Assembly (NCBI GenBank): GCA_037349315.1
Contig: JBAIAC010000059.1
Span: forward strand, 7,094,001 to 7,158,000
Direction: 5' to 3'
DNA: 64,000 bases
Source: Chelydra serpentina
Taxonomy: Eukaryota; Chordata; Testudines; Chelydridae
The position numbers and the translations under genes are program-made. Below are positions 1-9,859 of this stretch, piece by piece (within the stretch, counting starts at the first letter, position 1; each line of letters opens with the position of its first letter). Under the pieces are notes generated by a model. It ran no database searches. It was not told the origin of the DNA and saw only the letters and a list, made by a program, of their open reading frames with translations.

Positions 1-19
1 TGCACACACTTACCCCCAT

Positions 20-172
20 ATTACGCCCAATAGCTTGTGTTTCACTAAAAAACACCTTCCCAAAAGACATCCAGTTGTGAAGTGAGGACATCAGTAAACA
101 GAGACACAACCACTTCCCTTGGTAATTTGTTCTAGTGATTAACCACCCTCACTGTTAAAAATTGGTGCCTTA
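20..172 (-). repeat. CR1 LINE 3' fragment, left part, split by an LTR
   Basis: This resembles the antisense 3' region of CR1 non-LTR retrotransposons as I remember it: a phrase about an unresolved 'first/second-line' CR1 tail ending in a run that continues, in the same register, at 1196. The two parts rejoin cleanly when the LTR at 173-1195 and one copy of a 5-bp duplication are removed, which is the main support. No coding capacity is left. The left boundary is approximate. Confidence 0.7.
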
Positions 173-1195
173 TGTGATGGTGCATCACATGAGGCTTTAT
201 GGGTGTGTGTGTGTGTGTGTGTATATATGATATAACTGGAATATGTTTTATGCTACATATGCCGTGTTACATATCTCTGTAAGGTCATGATGTAGTGAAT
301 CTATTCTCCCTATTTGTATGCATGTACCATTTGTGTGTTCGAAGTTATGAATATTGGCTGTATTCTTGCATCAAGCATTTGGTCAGCTTCTTGACAAAGG
401 AACGTGCAAGTTAAGTGCCCAGTCAAGAAGCACTTGACAGACAAAAGAGCTTGGGTGGCTCCAATCCACATAAGAAGTCTACCTGAGGATGTTCAAGGCA
501 GCATGTGGGCAATGGCTGCTCCCTGGAAGTCCTGAGTCATGCATGGACACGTGACTTGCCCATGTGATTACAAATCTCCATTTTGTGACTGGATTCTACA
601 CAGGAGGAGGGAGGGGGGTCCACCCACAAGAGAAAGTCTATTTAACCCCCTGGGAGACCCCTCCATTTTGTCTTCCTCTGGCTCAAGGGATAGCCTCTCC
701 ACCCCCAAGGATAACTCACTTTGTTCTGTCTGTTACTACTTGGAACCACTTAAATCCTACTTTCTGTATTTAATAAAATCACTTTTTACTTATTAATTAA
801 CCTGGAGTATGTATTTGTACTGGTGGGGGCAGGGCGGGCAAACAGCTGTGTATATCTCACTGTCAATGTTATAGAGGGTGAAAAATCTATGCGTTTACCC
901 TGTATAAGCTTTATACAGGGTAAAATTGATTTTATTTAGGGTTTGGACCCTATTGGGAGTTGAGCATCTGAGTGTTAAGGACAGGAACGTTTCTTAACCT
1001 GCTTCCAGGTGAGCCTACAGGTGTTAGGGGACATGGTTCAGACCTGAGTATGGGTTTGCAGCAGGCTAGCGTGTCTGACTCAAACCAGCCAAGATTTCTG
1101 GAGTCCCAAGCTGATTAGGGGCAAGGGAGCAGGGGCAGGGTCTTGGCACATCAGTTGGCAGCCCCAAGGGGGTTTCTGTGATCCAACCCGTTACA
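173..1195 (+). mobile_element. solo LTR of an endogenous retrovirus-like element
   Basis: The 1023-bp segment starts TGTGATGG and ends GTTACA, the usual TG...CA ends of an LTR. It is flanked by CCTTA (168-172) and TCTTA (1196-1200), a 5-bp target-site duplication with one mismatch. It interrupts a CR1 fragment whose sequence reads on across the junction. A TATA-like TATTTAA lies near 640 and an AATAAA polyadenylation signal near 771, in the order expected for U3-R-U5 on the + strand. A GT microsatellite (201-222) and a 14-bp inverted repeat (895-925) sit inside. No gag, pol or env is attached, so it is a solo LTR. The exact family is not identified. Confidence 0.75.
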
Positions 1196-1254
1196 TCTTA
1201 CTTCTAATTTGAATTTCTCTGGCTTCAGCTGACAGCCATTGGTTCTTCTTATGT
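1196..1254 (-). repeat. CR1 LINE 3' fragment, right part
   Basis: This continues the CR1 fragment that ends at 172, starting with the right copy of the 5-bp target duplication. It runs into the 3' end of the next CR1 copy at about 1255. Confidence 0.65.
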
Positions 1255-1810
1255 CATAAAATCATAGAACATTCGGGTTGGAAGAGATCTCAGGAGGTCA
1301 TCTAGTCCAATGCCCTGCTCAAAGCAGGACCACTCCCACTAAATCATCCCAGCCAAGGTTTTGTCAAGCCGGGCCTTAAAAGTCTCTAAGGATGGACATT
1401 CCACCACGTCCCTAGGTAACCTATTCCAGTGCTTCACCACCCTCCAGTGAAATAGTGTTTCCTAACATCAAACCTAGACCTCCCTCATTGCAACTTGAGA
1501 CCATTGCTTCTTGTTCTGTCATCTGCCACCACTGAGAACAGCCTAGCTCCATCCTCTTTGGAACCCCCCTTCAGGTAGTTGAAGGCTGCTATCAAATCCC
1601 CCCTCACTTTTCTCTTCTGTAGGCTAAATAACCCCAATTCCCTCAGCCTCTCCTCGTAAATCATGTGCCCCAGCCCCCTAATCATTTTTGTTGCCCTCTG
1701 CTGGACTCTCTCCAATTTGTCCACATCCCTTCTGTAGTGGGGGGACCAAAACTGGACACAATACTCAGGTGTGGCCTCATCAGTGCCAAATAGATGAGAA
1801 TAATCCCTTC
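1255..1810 (-). repeat. CR1 LINE, 3' end with reverse transcriptase C-terminus
   Basis: Read on the - strand this is the last part of a CR1 pol gene followed by its short 3' UTR. The frame on 1485-1856 includes the CR1 hallmarks [28 protein letters not shown] and [11 protein letters not shown], known from the C-terminal part of CR1 reverse transcriptase. The tail near 1255-1270 has the TCATARAATCATAGAA-type 3' repeat of CR1 in reverse complement. The copy is 5'-truncated, as CR1 copies usually are, and a second CR1 3' end abuts it at about 1811, suggesting tandem insertion. Confidence 0.9.
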
Positions 1811-2816
1811 TCATAGACTTATAGACTTTAAGGTCAGAAGGGACCATTATGATCATCTAGTCTGATCTCCTGCACAACACACGCTACAGAATCTCACCCA
1901 CCCACTCCTGCACCTATGTCTGAGCTATTGATATCCTCATATCATTGTTTAAAGACTTCAAGGTGCAGACAATCCTCCAGCAAGTGACCTGTGCCCCATG
2001 CTGCAGAGGAAGGCAAAAAAAAAACCCCAGGGCCTCTGCCAATCTACCCTGGAGGAAAATTCCTTCCCAACCCCAAATATGGCGATCAACTGAACCCTGA
2101 GCATGTAGGCAACACTCACCAGCCAGATACCCAGGAAAGAATTCTCTGTATTAACTCAGATCCCATCCCATCCAACATCCCATCACAGGCCACTGGGCCC
2201 ATCTACCATGAATAGTCAAAGATCAATTAATTGCCAAAATCATGTTATCCCATCATACCATCTCCTCCATAAACTTATCAAGCTTAATCTTGAAGCCAGA
2301 TAGGTCTTTTGCCCCCACTGCTTCCCTCAGAAGGCTGTTCCAGAACTTCACTCCTCTGATGGTTAGAAACCTTCATCTAATGTCAAGTCTAAACTTCCTG
2401 ATGGCCACTTTATACCCATTTGTTCTTGTGTCCACATTGGTACTGAGCTTAAATAATTTCTCTCCCTCCATGGTATTTATCCCTCTGATATATTTATAAA
2501 GAGCAATCATATCTCCCCTCAGCCTTCTTTTGGTTAGGCTAAACAAGCCAAGCTCCTTTCATAAGACAGGTTTTCCATTCCTCGGATCATCCTAGTAGCC
2601 CTTCTCTGTACCTGTTCCAGTCTGAATTCATCCTTCTTAAACGTGGGGGACCAGAATTGCACGCAGTATTCCAGATGAGGTCTCATCAGTGCTAACACCT
2701 CCTTATCTCTACTAGAAATACCTCGCCTGATGCATCCCAAGACCGCATTAGCTTTTTTCACGGACATATCACATTGGCAGCTCATAGTCATCCTGTCGTC
2801 AACCAATACTCCAGGG
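1811..2816 (-). repeat. CR1 LINE, second copy, 3' part (up to hAT insertion)
   Basis: A second, divergent CR1 on the - strand. Its 3' UTR starts at about 1811. The coding part on 2534-2806 contains [29 protein letters not shown] and KKANAVLGCIRRGI, typical of the CR1 reverse transcriptase C-terminus. The element is interrupted at 2816 by a hAT transposon and resumes at 3774. The frame has stops and indels, so it is a dead copy. Confidence 0.9.
2809..2816. repeat. 8-bp target-site duplication (left)
   Basis: CTCCAGGG here is repeated exactly at 3766-3773, bracketing the hAT element at 2817-3765. Eight base pairs is the hAT target duplication length. Confidence 0.9.
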
Positions 2817-3765
2817 CAGTGGTCCCCAACCTTTTTGTGGCCAAGAGCACATTCAGGTTTTCAGAAGAGTGTGGCGGGCGCCAACAATTTTTCAATACTT
2901 ATTTTGTATTTGTACATTAAATAATATGAAAACCATCATATTTAATATTACATAATATATGAATCCATAAGATACAAAAGGTAATTTTACATGTAAAAGG
3001 TATTAATTAAATTATTCGACAATTATTCTTTCACCTTACCATGTGAATGTGCTCTTTTTTTATTTACCTTTTGGGGGGGGTGGGAGTAGTTCTGGGCAGT
3101 GGAGAGGGAAGCCGCAGCCCCCCGCCTGCCGGGGACAGAGAACACCGGCGCCTGCAGCCCCGGAGTTCTCTGCAGTAGTGTAGCCAGGTCTTGAGCACAG
3201 GGGGAGCAGCGCTATAAAAAGGCGCCTCCCCCTACTCACCCTGGGATGCTTTAAAGGGCCCGGGGCTCCAGCCGCTGCAGAGCCCCGGGACCTTTAAAGT
3301 GCCGCCGCCGGAGCTCCTTGTCTCCCTGCTAAGCTGCTGAGTGGGGAGACAAGGGGCGGCTTGCCCTGGCTGGCTGCTCCTTGTCTCTCCGCTCAGCAGG
3401 GAGATAAGGGGCAGCTCGCCGCGGCTGCCCCTTGTCTCCCCGCTCAGCAGCGAGACAAGGGGCGGCTTGCCGGGGCTGCGGGCACCGGTGTTCTCTGTCC
3501 CCGGCAGGCCGGGGCAGCGTGGAGAGAGAAGCCGCAGCCCCACGCCTGCCAGGGACAGAGATCACCGGCGCCCGCAGTCCGGCCTGCCGGGGACAGAGAA
3601 CTCCAGGGCTGCGTGCGCCGGTGTTCTCTGTCCCCAGCAGGCGCGGGGCTGCGGCTTCTCTCCGCGCTGCCCCGGCCTGCCGGGGACAGAGATCACCGGC
3701 GCGGGCGCCCATAAATGCCCCGGCGGGCGCCATGGCACCCACGGGCACCGCATTGGGGACCACTG
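2817..3765 (+). mobile_element. non-autonomous hAT transposon, GC-rich interior
   Basis: The 949-bp element begins CAGTGGTCCCCAACC and ends TTGGGGACCACTG, giving hAT-type terminal inverted repeats, with a perfect 8-bp duplication CTCCAGGG on both sides. It sits inside the reverse transcriptase region of a CR1 copy. The left part is AT-rich. The right part (about 3100-3750) is a GC-rich series of diverged repeats built around GGGACAGAGAACACCGG-like and GAGACAAGGGGCGG-like motifs in both orientations. Open frames of 100-160 codons occur on both strands here, but they are compositional shadows in overlapping frames and resemble no transposase. Confidence 0.9.
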
Positions 3766-4080
3766 CTCCAGGGTCTCTCCTCCTTCGTTACTTCCAATTG
3801 ATGCGTCCCCAGCTTATAACTAAAATTCTTTTTATTAATCCCTAAATGCATGACCTTACACTTCTCACTATTAAATTTCATCCTATTCCTATTACTCCAG
3901 TTTACAAGGTCATCCAGATCTTGCTGTATGATATCCCGGTCCTTCTCTGAATAGCAATACCTCCCAGCTTTGTGTCATCTGCAAACTTTATTAGCACACT
4001 CCCACTTCTTGTGCCGAGGTCAGTAATAAAAAGATTAAAATTAATTAAATTGGTCCCAAAACCGATCCCTGAGGATACAT
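3766..4080 (-). repeat. CR1 LINE, second copy, 5'-ward part after hAT
   Basis: It starts with the right hAT target duplication (3766-3773) and continues the CR1 copy ending at 2816. On the - strand, 3778-3881 encodes MKFNSEKCKVMHLG and SYKLG, the well known segment of CR1 reverse transcriptase just N-terminal to the part found at 2534-2806. The right end near 4080 is a truncation. Confidence 0.85.
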
Positions 4081-4133
4081 CATGCTCCTAAAATGGCCTT
4101 TTACATTTAGACATCCCCCGCCCCTGCCTTACG

Positions 4134-5265
4134 TGATCCAAAGATTGTTTAACGTTCAGAGGGATAGTAAAGAGACCCACTTTGAACACTTTATTTGGCA
4201 GGAAAAAGCTCTATTTATTTTCAGTGAACTAGCGGCCAAACTGCTTTTTCTCAGCGCTGCTTGCCAGCCATCTTAGCGAGTTTCCCATCATCTCTCTTCT
4301 CGCTGTGGACACTTGACTGCAGCAGCTCCGCAGATGTCCCGGCTTCACTCTTTAATGTACATTCTCCACTTGTTTGGGTGTACCATTGCATGTACCATTG
4401 AGTTCCCTCATGAAAACATCTCAGTCTCTGCCTGTGGACACAGGCACCAGCAACCAATTCCCCAAGCCAAACACCCCTTTGCAATCTGGGGGAACTTAGC
4501 CTGGGTTGGCTGGGGTGCAGGGTTTGGCCGATGGGGACTACAGGCATTGCACCTGCTGCACAGCCACATGGTGACTCCCTTAGCCCATCGCCACTCGGCT
4601 CTCGTGCGTTCTGCTAAGTGGTCGATGATCTGGGGGACCAGAAACCCTTTGTTAGAGAAGGGAAATCTCCTCAATGGAACACACTGTCAATGGCTGCCGG
4701 AGGCCTTCCCATGAAACCCAGCTGTGCACCCCTAGGATTCCCATGGGGGAGCTCTCTGCTCATTCACTTGTCACCCATTGCAATGGTCTCTGACAGTGGG
4801 AACGTAGAGGATGGGGGTCACTGCAGACGGTCCCTTCTCCAGCTCCTTTAATGGGAGGAGGTTTGGCCAGGTGATGTCAGTGGCGTAGCCAGGTTTAGAG
4901 CACAGGGGGAGCGGCGCTAAAAAAAGTCACTGGGAGCAAATAAAAAAATGCTCTGCTCCAGCTGCGGCGCAGGAGCTAAAGGCGTCGGAGCACAAAAAAG
5001 GCGCCACTTCTGCTCAGTGGGGGAGCAGCCGCTCCCCCTCTGGCTACGCTACTGCTAAGAGGGATTTTATAGCTAACTGGCTGGCTGGCTGGCCATAAAA
5101 GGGAGCTACCTCCACCTCCCACTTCATTTATCACAACACCTTTATGAAACAGGGCCCGCCCCCCACCCGGCCGGCCTTGCAGCCATCGGCGGGCCTACAC
5201 CATATTAGTATAGGGCAGCAAGAATTACATACAAGATAAGATGAATAAAACCCCACTTCATCACA
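4134..5265 (-). mobile_element. probable 3' LTR of the minus-strand Gypsy fragment
   Basis: On the - strand the sequence starting at 5265 reads TGTGATGAAG directly after a polypurine tract. Its first 60 bases resemble the start of the + strand LTR at 5940 (TTTTAT then CTTAT then CCTATACTAATA). That makes 5265 the start of a 3' LTR. Further along this strand are AATAAA signals near 4190 and 4217, and a possible TG...CA end at about 4134. A small hAT-like element (4878-5054) interrupts it. The far boundary and the middle are inferred only from position and signals. Confidence 0.5.
4878..5054 (+). mobile_element. short hAT-like non-autonomous element
   Basis: The ends are CAGTGGCGTAGCCAGG and CTGGCTACGCTACTG, imperfect terminal inverted repeats starting CAG and ending CTG as in hAT elements. 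The flanking 8-mers (GGTGATGT and CTAAGAGG) do not match, so no target duplication supports it. Part of the same sequence (GTGTAGCCAGGTCT...) is also embedded near 3178 in the hAT element upstream. Confidence 0.65.
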
Positions 5266-5279
5266 TCTCTCCCCCCTCC
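5266..5279 (-). other. polypurine tract
   Basis: On the - strand GGAGGGGGGAGAGA lies immediately before TGTGATG, the inferred 3' LTR start. Such a tract primes plus-strand DNA synthesis in LTR retrotransposons, and its exact placement supports the LTR boundary. Confidence 0.75.
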
Positions 5280-5939
5280 AAGACCGAACTGAGCAGAGCG
5301 CCCTTAGCCAGTGGAAGTTCCAGCCCCCGCTCTGGGACCAAGCTTTGGCTAGAACGTTGGAACTCTCCTTAATGTGGATCACCTCAATGTTATAATCCTG
5401 AAGCTGAAGACTCCACCTTCTTGGGGATCAACACCACGGGAGAGGCCCAAGGGCTGGAAGATGGCTGGATCCCCCCCGTAAAGCATTGACCGCTCTCTTA
5501 CGAGGTTCTGGGCTGTTTTCCCAGTGATCCGGAATGGGGAGCATCTTACCGAGAGGGTGGGCTCCTGTTTCCACCTGGTGGACAGCCAGGTTAGCGAGCC
5601 TGGCTGGTTGGAGAACAGCTGCTGGTAGGAACCCAGCACTTCTCGGATCTCAGCCTACTGGACAGGGATTAGCTGGTCTGAGAGCAGAATTGATTCTGGC
5701 GAAGGGCCAGCCCCGTCTCAGGGAATAGATCCACAAGGGGGTCATCTCCCTGCTCCTTCCACTGGCCACACATGGCCAGTACCAAATTCTCTGTGTCAAA
5801 GTATAGCTTCATCATGGTGACATGGTACACCCAGAGGCTGTGAGCCTGGTTAGACAGTTTCACTACATAGTTTACGTCATTCAGCTGCTTGATGACCTTA
5901 AAGGGCCCATCTCAGGCAGCCTGTAGTTTGTTCTGTGGA
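5266..5939 (-). pseudogene. Gmr1-like Gypsy pol remnant: integrase tail, RT start, RNase H end
   Basis: Read on the - strand from 5939 downward, the fragment first encodes the integrase C-terminus (KLQAA, DGPFKVIKQLN, VNYVVKLSNQAH), aligning with the + strand integrase at 8890-8960. It then reads a spacer (VYHVTMMK, QWKEQGDDPLVDLFP), then the start of reverse transcriptase (RCSPFRITGKTAQ). An internal deletion near 5380-5400 jumps to the RNase H end (VIHIKESSNVLA, then SGGWNFHWLRALCS), followed by a polypurine tract and the LTR. Integrase before reverse transcriptase is the order known for Gmr1-like Ty3/Gypsy elements of deuterostomes. Frameshifts and the deletion make it non-functional. Confidence 0.8.
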
Positions 5940-6646
5940 TGTGACAAAGTCGGGTTTTATTTATCTTATGTTGCATGGGAGTCTTATTGTCCTATACTAA
6001 TACTGTGTGTACCTTAGTTTCCCAGTGTACTGCACCAATACTTAGCTGGTAGGAATGGAGTGTGTGATTTTGTTGAGGCCCTCAGGGCAGGTGAGACTGC
6101 TCAGCTATTTGCACCTATGTAAACTGAGACCCATGAGGGAGGTGCGACCAGGTGACACCTTTGGCCCGGGAAGCGAGACAAAGAGAAGGAGTGGGGCATC
6201 AAGGGAGGTGTCCAAGGTCAGGTGGCTGGAGGGTGGCAGTCCACCTTTGGGGGACTAGAAAAGAGGAATCCAAGGCGTCTGGCCCAGGCTTCCCAAGATG
6301 GACTTGGCTGAAAGTCAGATGTCTGTAATAGCAAGCTTTGTTCTACGCTGTGTTCCTGTCGATGAATAAACCTTCTGTTTTACGCTGGCTAAGAGTCACC
6401 TCTGACTGTGGAGTTAGGGTGCAGGGCACTCTGGCTTCCCCAGCAGTCCCGCCTGTGCGGACTCACTGCGGAAAGTGCACAGTGTGGACAGGGATGCTGA
6501 ATGCTCCAAGGTCAGACCCAGGAAGGTCAAAGCTGTGTAAGCTTCTTGCCCTGGAGACAGTATGCTCAAAGAGAGGAGGCTCCCCCAGAGTCCTGACTGG
6601 CTTTGGGTGGAGTAGTTCCAGAGCATCACCCGGTGACTCCGTATCA
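5940..6646 (+). mobile_element. 5' LTR of Gmr1-like Gypsy element
   Basis: The LTR starts TGTGACAAAG and ends about GTATCA, followed after two bases by a primer-binding site. AATAAA occurs at about 6365, in the R region position. It abuts the minus-strand pol fragment exactly, so the two fragments are either a nested insertion or a rearranged pair. Length of about 707 bp is plausible for this group. The TG...CA ends and PBS adjacency are the evidence; the matching 3' LTR is not in the window. Confidence 0.75.
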
Positions 6647-6648
6647 AC

Positions 6649-6666
6649 TGGTGACAGCGGTGGGAT
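6649..6666 (+). other. primer-binding site, tRNA-Leu type
   Basis: TGGTGACAGCGGTGGGAT is complementary at 17 of 18 positions to the 3' end of vertebrate tRNA-Leu of the AAG/TAG type, including the CCA tail, as I recall that tRNA sequence. Its place two bases after the LTR end is canonical for minus-strand priming. Confidence 0.7.
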
Positions 6667-6899
6667 CAAACTGCACCCCACAAACAGAGCATCCTGCAGT
6701 AAGTGAGTGGGGAGCAATAAAACAAAAGGGGGTTAGTGAGAGACTGGCATGCTGGAGGCTCCAAGAGCTTAACCCCTGAGAAAAAGTGGACCCTCCCCCA
6801 GAGAATGGCTGTTGCACTGAAGGGGTTCCTCCCAGGGATCTTGGGGAGCTGAGAGAGCACAGGCCGGTGAGTCCGTGACCCCTTGGTAACAGCATAGAG

Positions 6900-7990
6900 A
6901 TGGCCTATAACCATCTCCTTAAGAAGGACATTGTAGAGCTGTGCAGAGAGAGAAAGGGCTGCACATTGGAAAATTCACCAAGGCTCAGCTGATTGCCCAG
7001 TTGGAAGAGAATGATCTCTCTAAGGAGCCGATTCCCAAGCCAGCTGGGGCCACGAGAGAGGCTGGGAGCAGCCAGGCAGCCCCAGGATGCATGTACCTGA
7101 CCAGCAGGGGATCTTCCCAACCGAGTCCCCCGTTGGTGGAGCTGAGACAGTTGGAGTTGGAAAAGGGACTGAAAGAGCTGGAGGGCCGTGAGAAGGAACA
7201 GCAGGACCATGAGAGACAGAGGCAGCATGAACTGGCGATGGCGGAGCTGAGAAGCAGAGACACCCCCTACCATGGAGAGTGCGGATGGGCCCACGGTGGC
7301 TAAGCCTATAGGGAACTCTGATATAAAAGTGCTGCCTCAGTTTAAGGAAGGGGATGATATAGATGCCTTCCTCACTGCCTTTGAGAAGGCCTGCAATGTG
7401 CACCAGGTTGACCCTGCGGACAGGCTTTGACATCTCACCTCCTTACTGGGTCCCAAAGCCATAGAGATGTTCAGCCAGATGGATGAGGGGGGAGTAGGTG
7501 ACTATGAATGTTCAAACAAGCTTTGCTGCGCAAGTTTGAGCTGACCCCCGAGGCATACAGGAAAAGGTTCCCGAGTATGCAGAAGACCCAGGGGATGACC
7601 TATCTGGAACCGGTCATGCTGATGGGGGAATACTCCTGCAAGTGGGTGAATGGGGCCAGGGCCCAGACCAAGGAGGACGTGATTGAACTAATGGGGCTGG
7701 AGCGACTATATGAACTCTGTCTCCCTAAGCTGAAGATGTGGTTTGTGGACAAGAGGCCGAAGGACCTGCGCCGTGCAGGGCTGCTGGATGACGAGTTTGT
7801 AGATAGCAGGTCGGGCTATGGAATGGAATCCCAGGGGGACCAGCCCACATCAGTGCAGAAGGGGAGGGGGAGGGGGGTCACCCAGGGGGCTTCCCTGAAG
7901 GGAGTCTCGGATAAATCTCTCCCAAGAGGCACAGCCAATACCAGAGATGGGCTCTCCAAGGGGAAGTGGAACTGGGGGGGGGGGGAGGGG
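6900..7990 (+). pseudogene. Gypsy gag remnant with SCAN-like capsid domain
   Basis: The reading starts near 6900 with a charged coiled-coil-like stretch (LELEKGLKELEGREKEQQDHERQRQ) at 6941-7303. It passes through KVLPQFKEGDDIDAFLTAFE and GPKAIEMFSQMDEGG at 7315-7500, where an in-frame stop interrupts it. It continues from 7508 as FKQALLRKFELTPEAYRKRF and a block W-x-NGARAQTKEDVIELMGLERLYELCLPKLKMWFVDKRP. The last block has the spacing of the SCAN domain (W, KE-I-EL--LE, LP--L--WV), which is known to derive from Gmr1-like gag capsid. At about 7990 the reading joins integrase directly, so protease and any zinc knuckle are missing. It is a non-functional relic. Confidence 0.75.
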
Positions 7991-8000
7991 AGAGGAATCA

Positions 8001-9045
8001 GGAGACAGCTAGTGGTCCCCCAGAAGTACCGCTGCAGGCTACTGTACCTGGCCCACGATGTCCCTCTCTCAGGACACCGGGGAATTCAGCGCACCAGGCA
8101 GAGGCTGCTACAGAACTTTTACTGGCCCGGGATCTTTGATGCCGTCCAGCAGTACTGCAGGTCCTGTGGGGTGGGGAAGGCCCGGGACAAGGGGAAAGCA
8201 GCTTTGAGGCCCCTGTCCCTCAGAGGAGCCTTTCCAGAAGGTGGCCATGGACATAGTGGGACCCCTCAGCAAAGCAATTCGGACAGGGAAAAAATACATT
8301 TTGATGGTGGTAGATTTCACTACTCCCTATCCCGACGCGGTAGCCTTGTCCTCTATTGAGGCAGACACTGTGGCAGATGCACTGCTGACGGTTTTCAGCA
8401 GAGTGGGGTTCCCCAAGGAGGTCCTTACAGACCAGGGCTCCAATTTCATGTCAACTCTGCTCCGGTGCTTGTGGAAGAAGTGTGGGGTCCAACACACCTG
8501 GGCCTCAGCGTATCACCTTCAGTCCAACGGGCTGGTGAAGAAGTTCAATGGGACCCTAAAGATGATGCTGAAAACCTTTATGAACCAGCACCCACAGGAC
8601 TGGGAAGTGCCCCAGGAATCTCCTTTCGAGATGCTGTATGGGAGGAGAGTGAAGGGACCTCTGGACTTGTTAAGGGATGAATGGGAGAGGAAGGCCTCCC
8701 CCGATGGAAAAATCAGAGGTGGAGTATGTAATGACTTTCCAGGAAAAGCTTGCTGAGCTCATGGACTTGGACGGGGAGAATTTAGCCAGGGCCCTAGGGA
8801 AGCAAAAGGTCTGGTACAATTGCTCAGTGCGTGCCCGCTCCTATGCTACCAGGGACCAGGTGATGGTTCTCATTCCTGTAAGAAAGAGCAAACTACAGGC
8901 TGCCTGGGACGGACCCTTTAAGGTCATCAAGCAGCTGAATGAGGTAAACTATGTAGTGAAACCCTTGGGGCCAGAGTTGGGCACCAGCACAATGAGAGTC
9001 CATGAAAATGTTACATTTCTTCTGGGACAATTAGATCCTCTATAG
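8001..9045 (+). pseudogene. Gypsy integrase remnant, catalytic Glu lost
   Basis: From 8001 the frame encodes an H2C2 zinc-binding region (LAHDVPLSGHRG, then YCRSCGVGKA). After a frameshift near 8240 it encodes the catalytic core: D at 8250-8252 (MDIVGPLS) and D at 8430-8432 (TDQGSNF). The third acidic residue, expected in NGLVxxFNGTLK, is lysine at 8538-8540, a single G-to-A change from Glu. A short in-frame deletion follows (DWEVPQES), then another frameshift. The C-terminal region 8677-9045 (KVWYNCS, DQVMVLIPVRK, KLQAAWDGPFKVIKQLN) ends in a stop at 9043-9045. Integrase would insert the cDNA; this copy cannot. Its position directly downstream of gag fits the Gmr1-like order. Confidence 0.85.
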
Positions 9046-9072
9046 CTGAACACATCTTTATGAAACTTATTC

Positions 9073-9262
9073 AACATAAGAACGGCCATACTGGGTCAAA
9101 CCAAAGGTCCATCTAGCCCAGTACCCTGTCTTCCAACCGTGGCCAATGCCAGGTGCTTCAGAGGGAATAAAGAGAACAGGTAATCATCATGTGATCCACC
9201 CCATCGTCCATTCCCAGCTTCAGGCAAACAGAGGCTAGGGACACCATCCCTCTTTCCAGCAG
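9073..9262 (-). repeat. CR1-type LINE 3' fragment
   Basis: The stretch from AACATAAGAACGGCC to ACACCATCCC matches a very common chelonian CR1-family 3' end in antisense, as I remember it. It truncates the Gypsy element on the right. There is no coding part. Confidence 0.7.
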
Positions 9263-9859
9263 ATTTTGCAATTTAAAGCAGATTCACCCAGTCCCTTAAT
9301 GGTCATCATAAAGACACTTACATATGCTGGACATGGACATTAGAGAAGCAATCTGCTACAAATAAGTGGAACAACTTTTACATTTCTACCTTTCTTGTAT
9401 GACTCTCCGGGCCAAAAGTTTAACAGACCTCCTTAAAGGCTTCCTCAACATTTGTAGGCAGATTTATTTGCATGGCAAATTGGTCAGTTACATGTAGTTT
9501 CTGGATTTGCATACGACTTTGTGAAAATGCCAAGGTTTGGCCCCCAAAGATCTGTTAGCTAGCACTCAAACAGGAAACGAAAACCTACTTCTAAAGAAGA
9601 TAGGTAATTTATTTATTGACTTTGAAATATTGGCTCCACCTCTTCAGTATCTACTGCCTGTCCATTACTCCTTCCCAGAAGGTCAGTAACAATAATATCT
9701 TCTTTATAAATAAAAGATTTGCCTGCTAAGAAGGGACACCATCAAGGTGAGTTGTCCTAACATGTGTATGTTAAATTGAAGGGGAAACAATCGGTAAAGA
9801 AACAGATTTTTGTTTTATGCTCCCAGGTATGCACAACAGAAGCAGGAAACAACCTCCCT
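9263..9859. other. no feature recognised
   Basis: AT-rich sequence with no long frame, no clear terminal repeat and no recognised family. Confidence 0.5.

Noticed and set aside
3232..3845. Several overlapping open frames of 100-160 codons on both strands
   Set aside because: They sit in the GC-rich part of a hAT element, overlap in four frames and have low-complexity Pro/Ala/Arg composition without any known domain.
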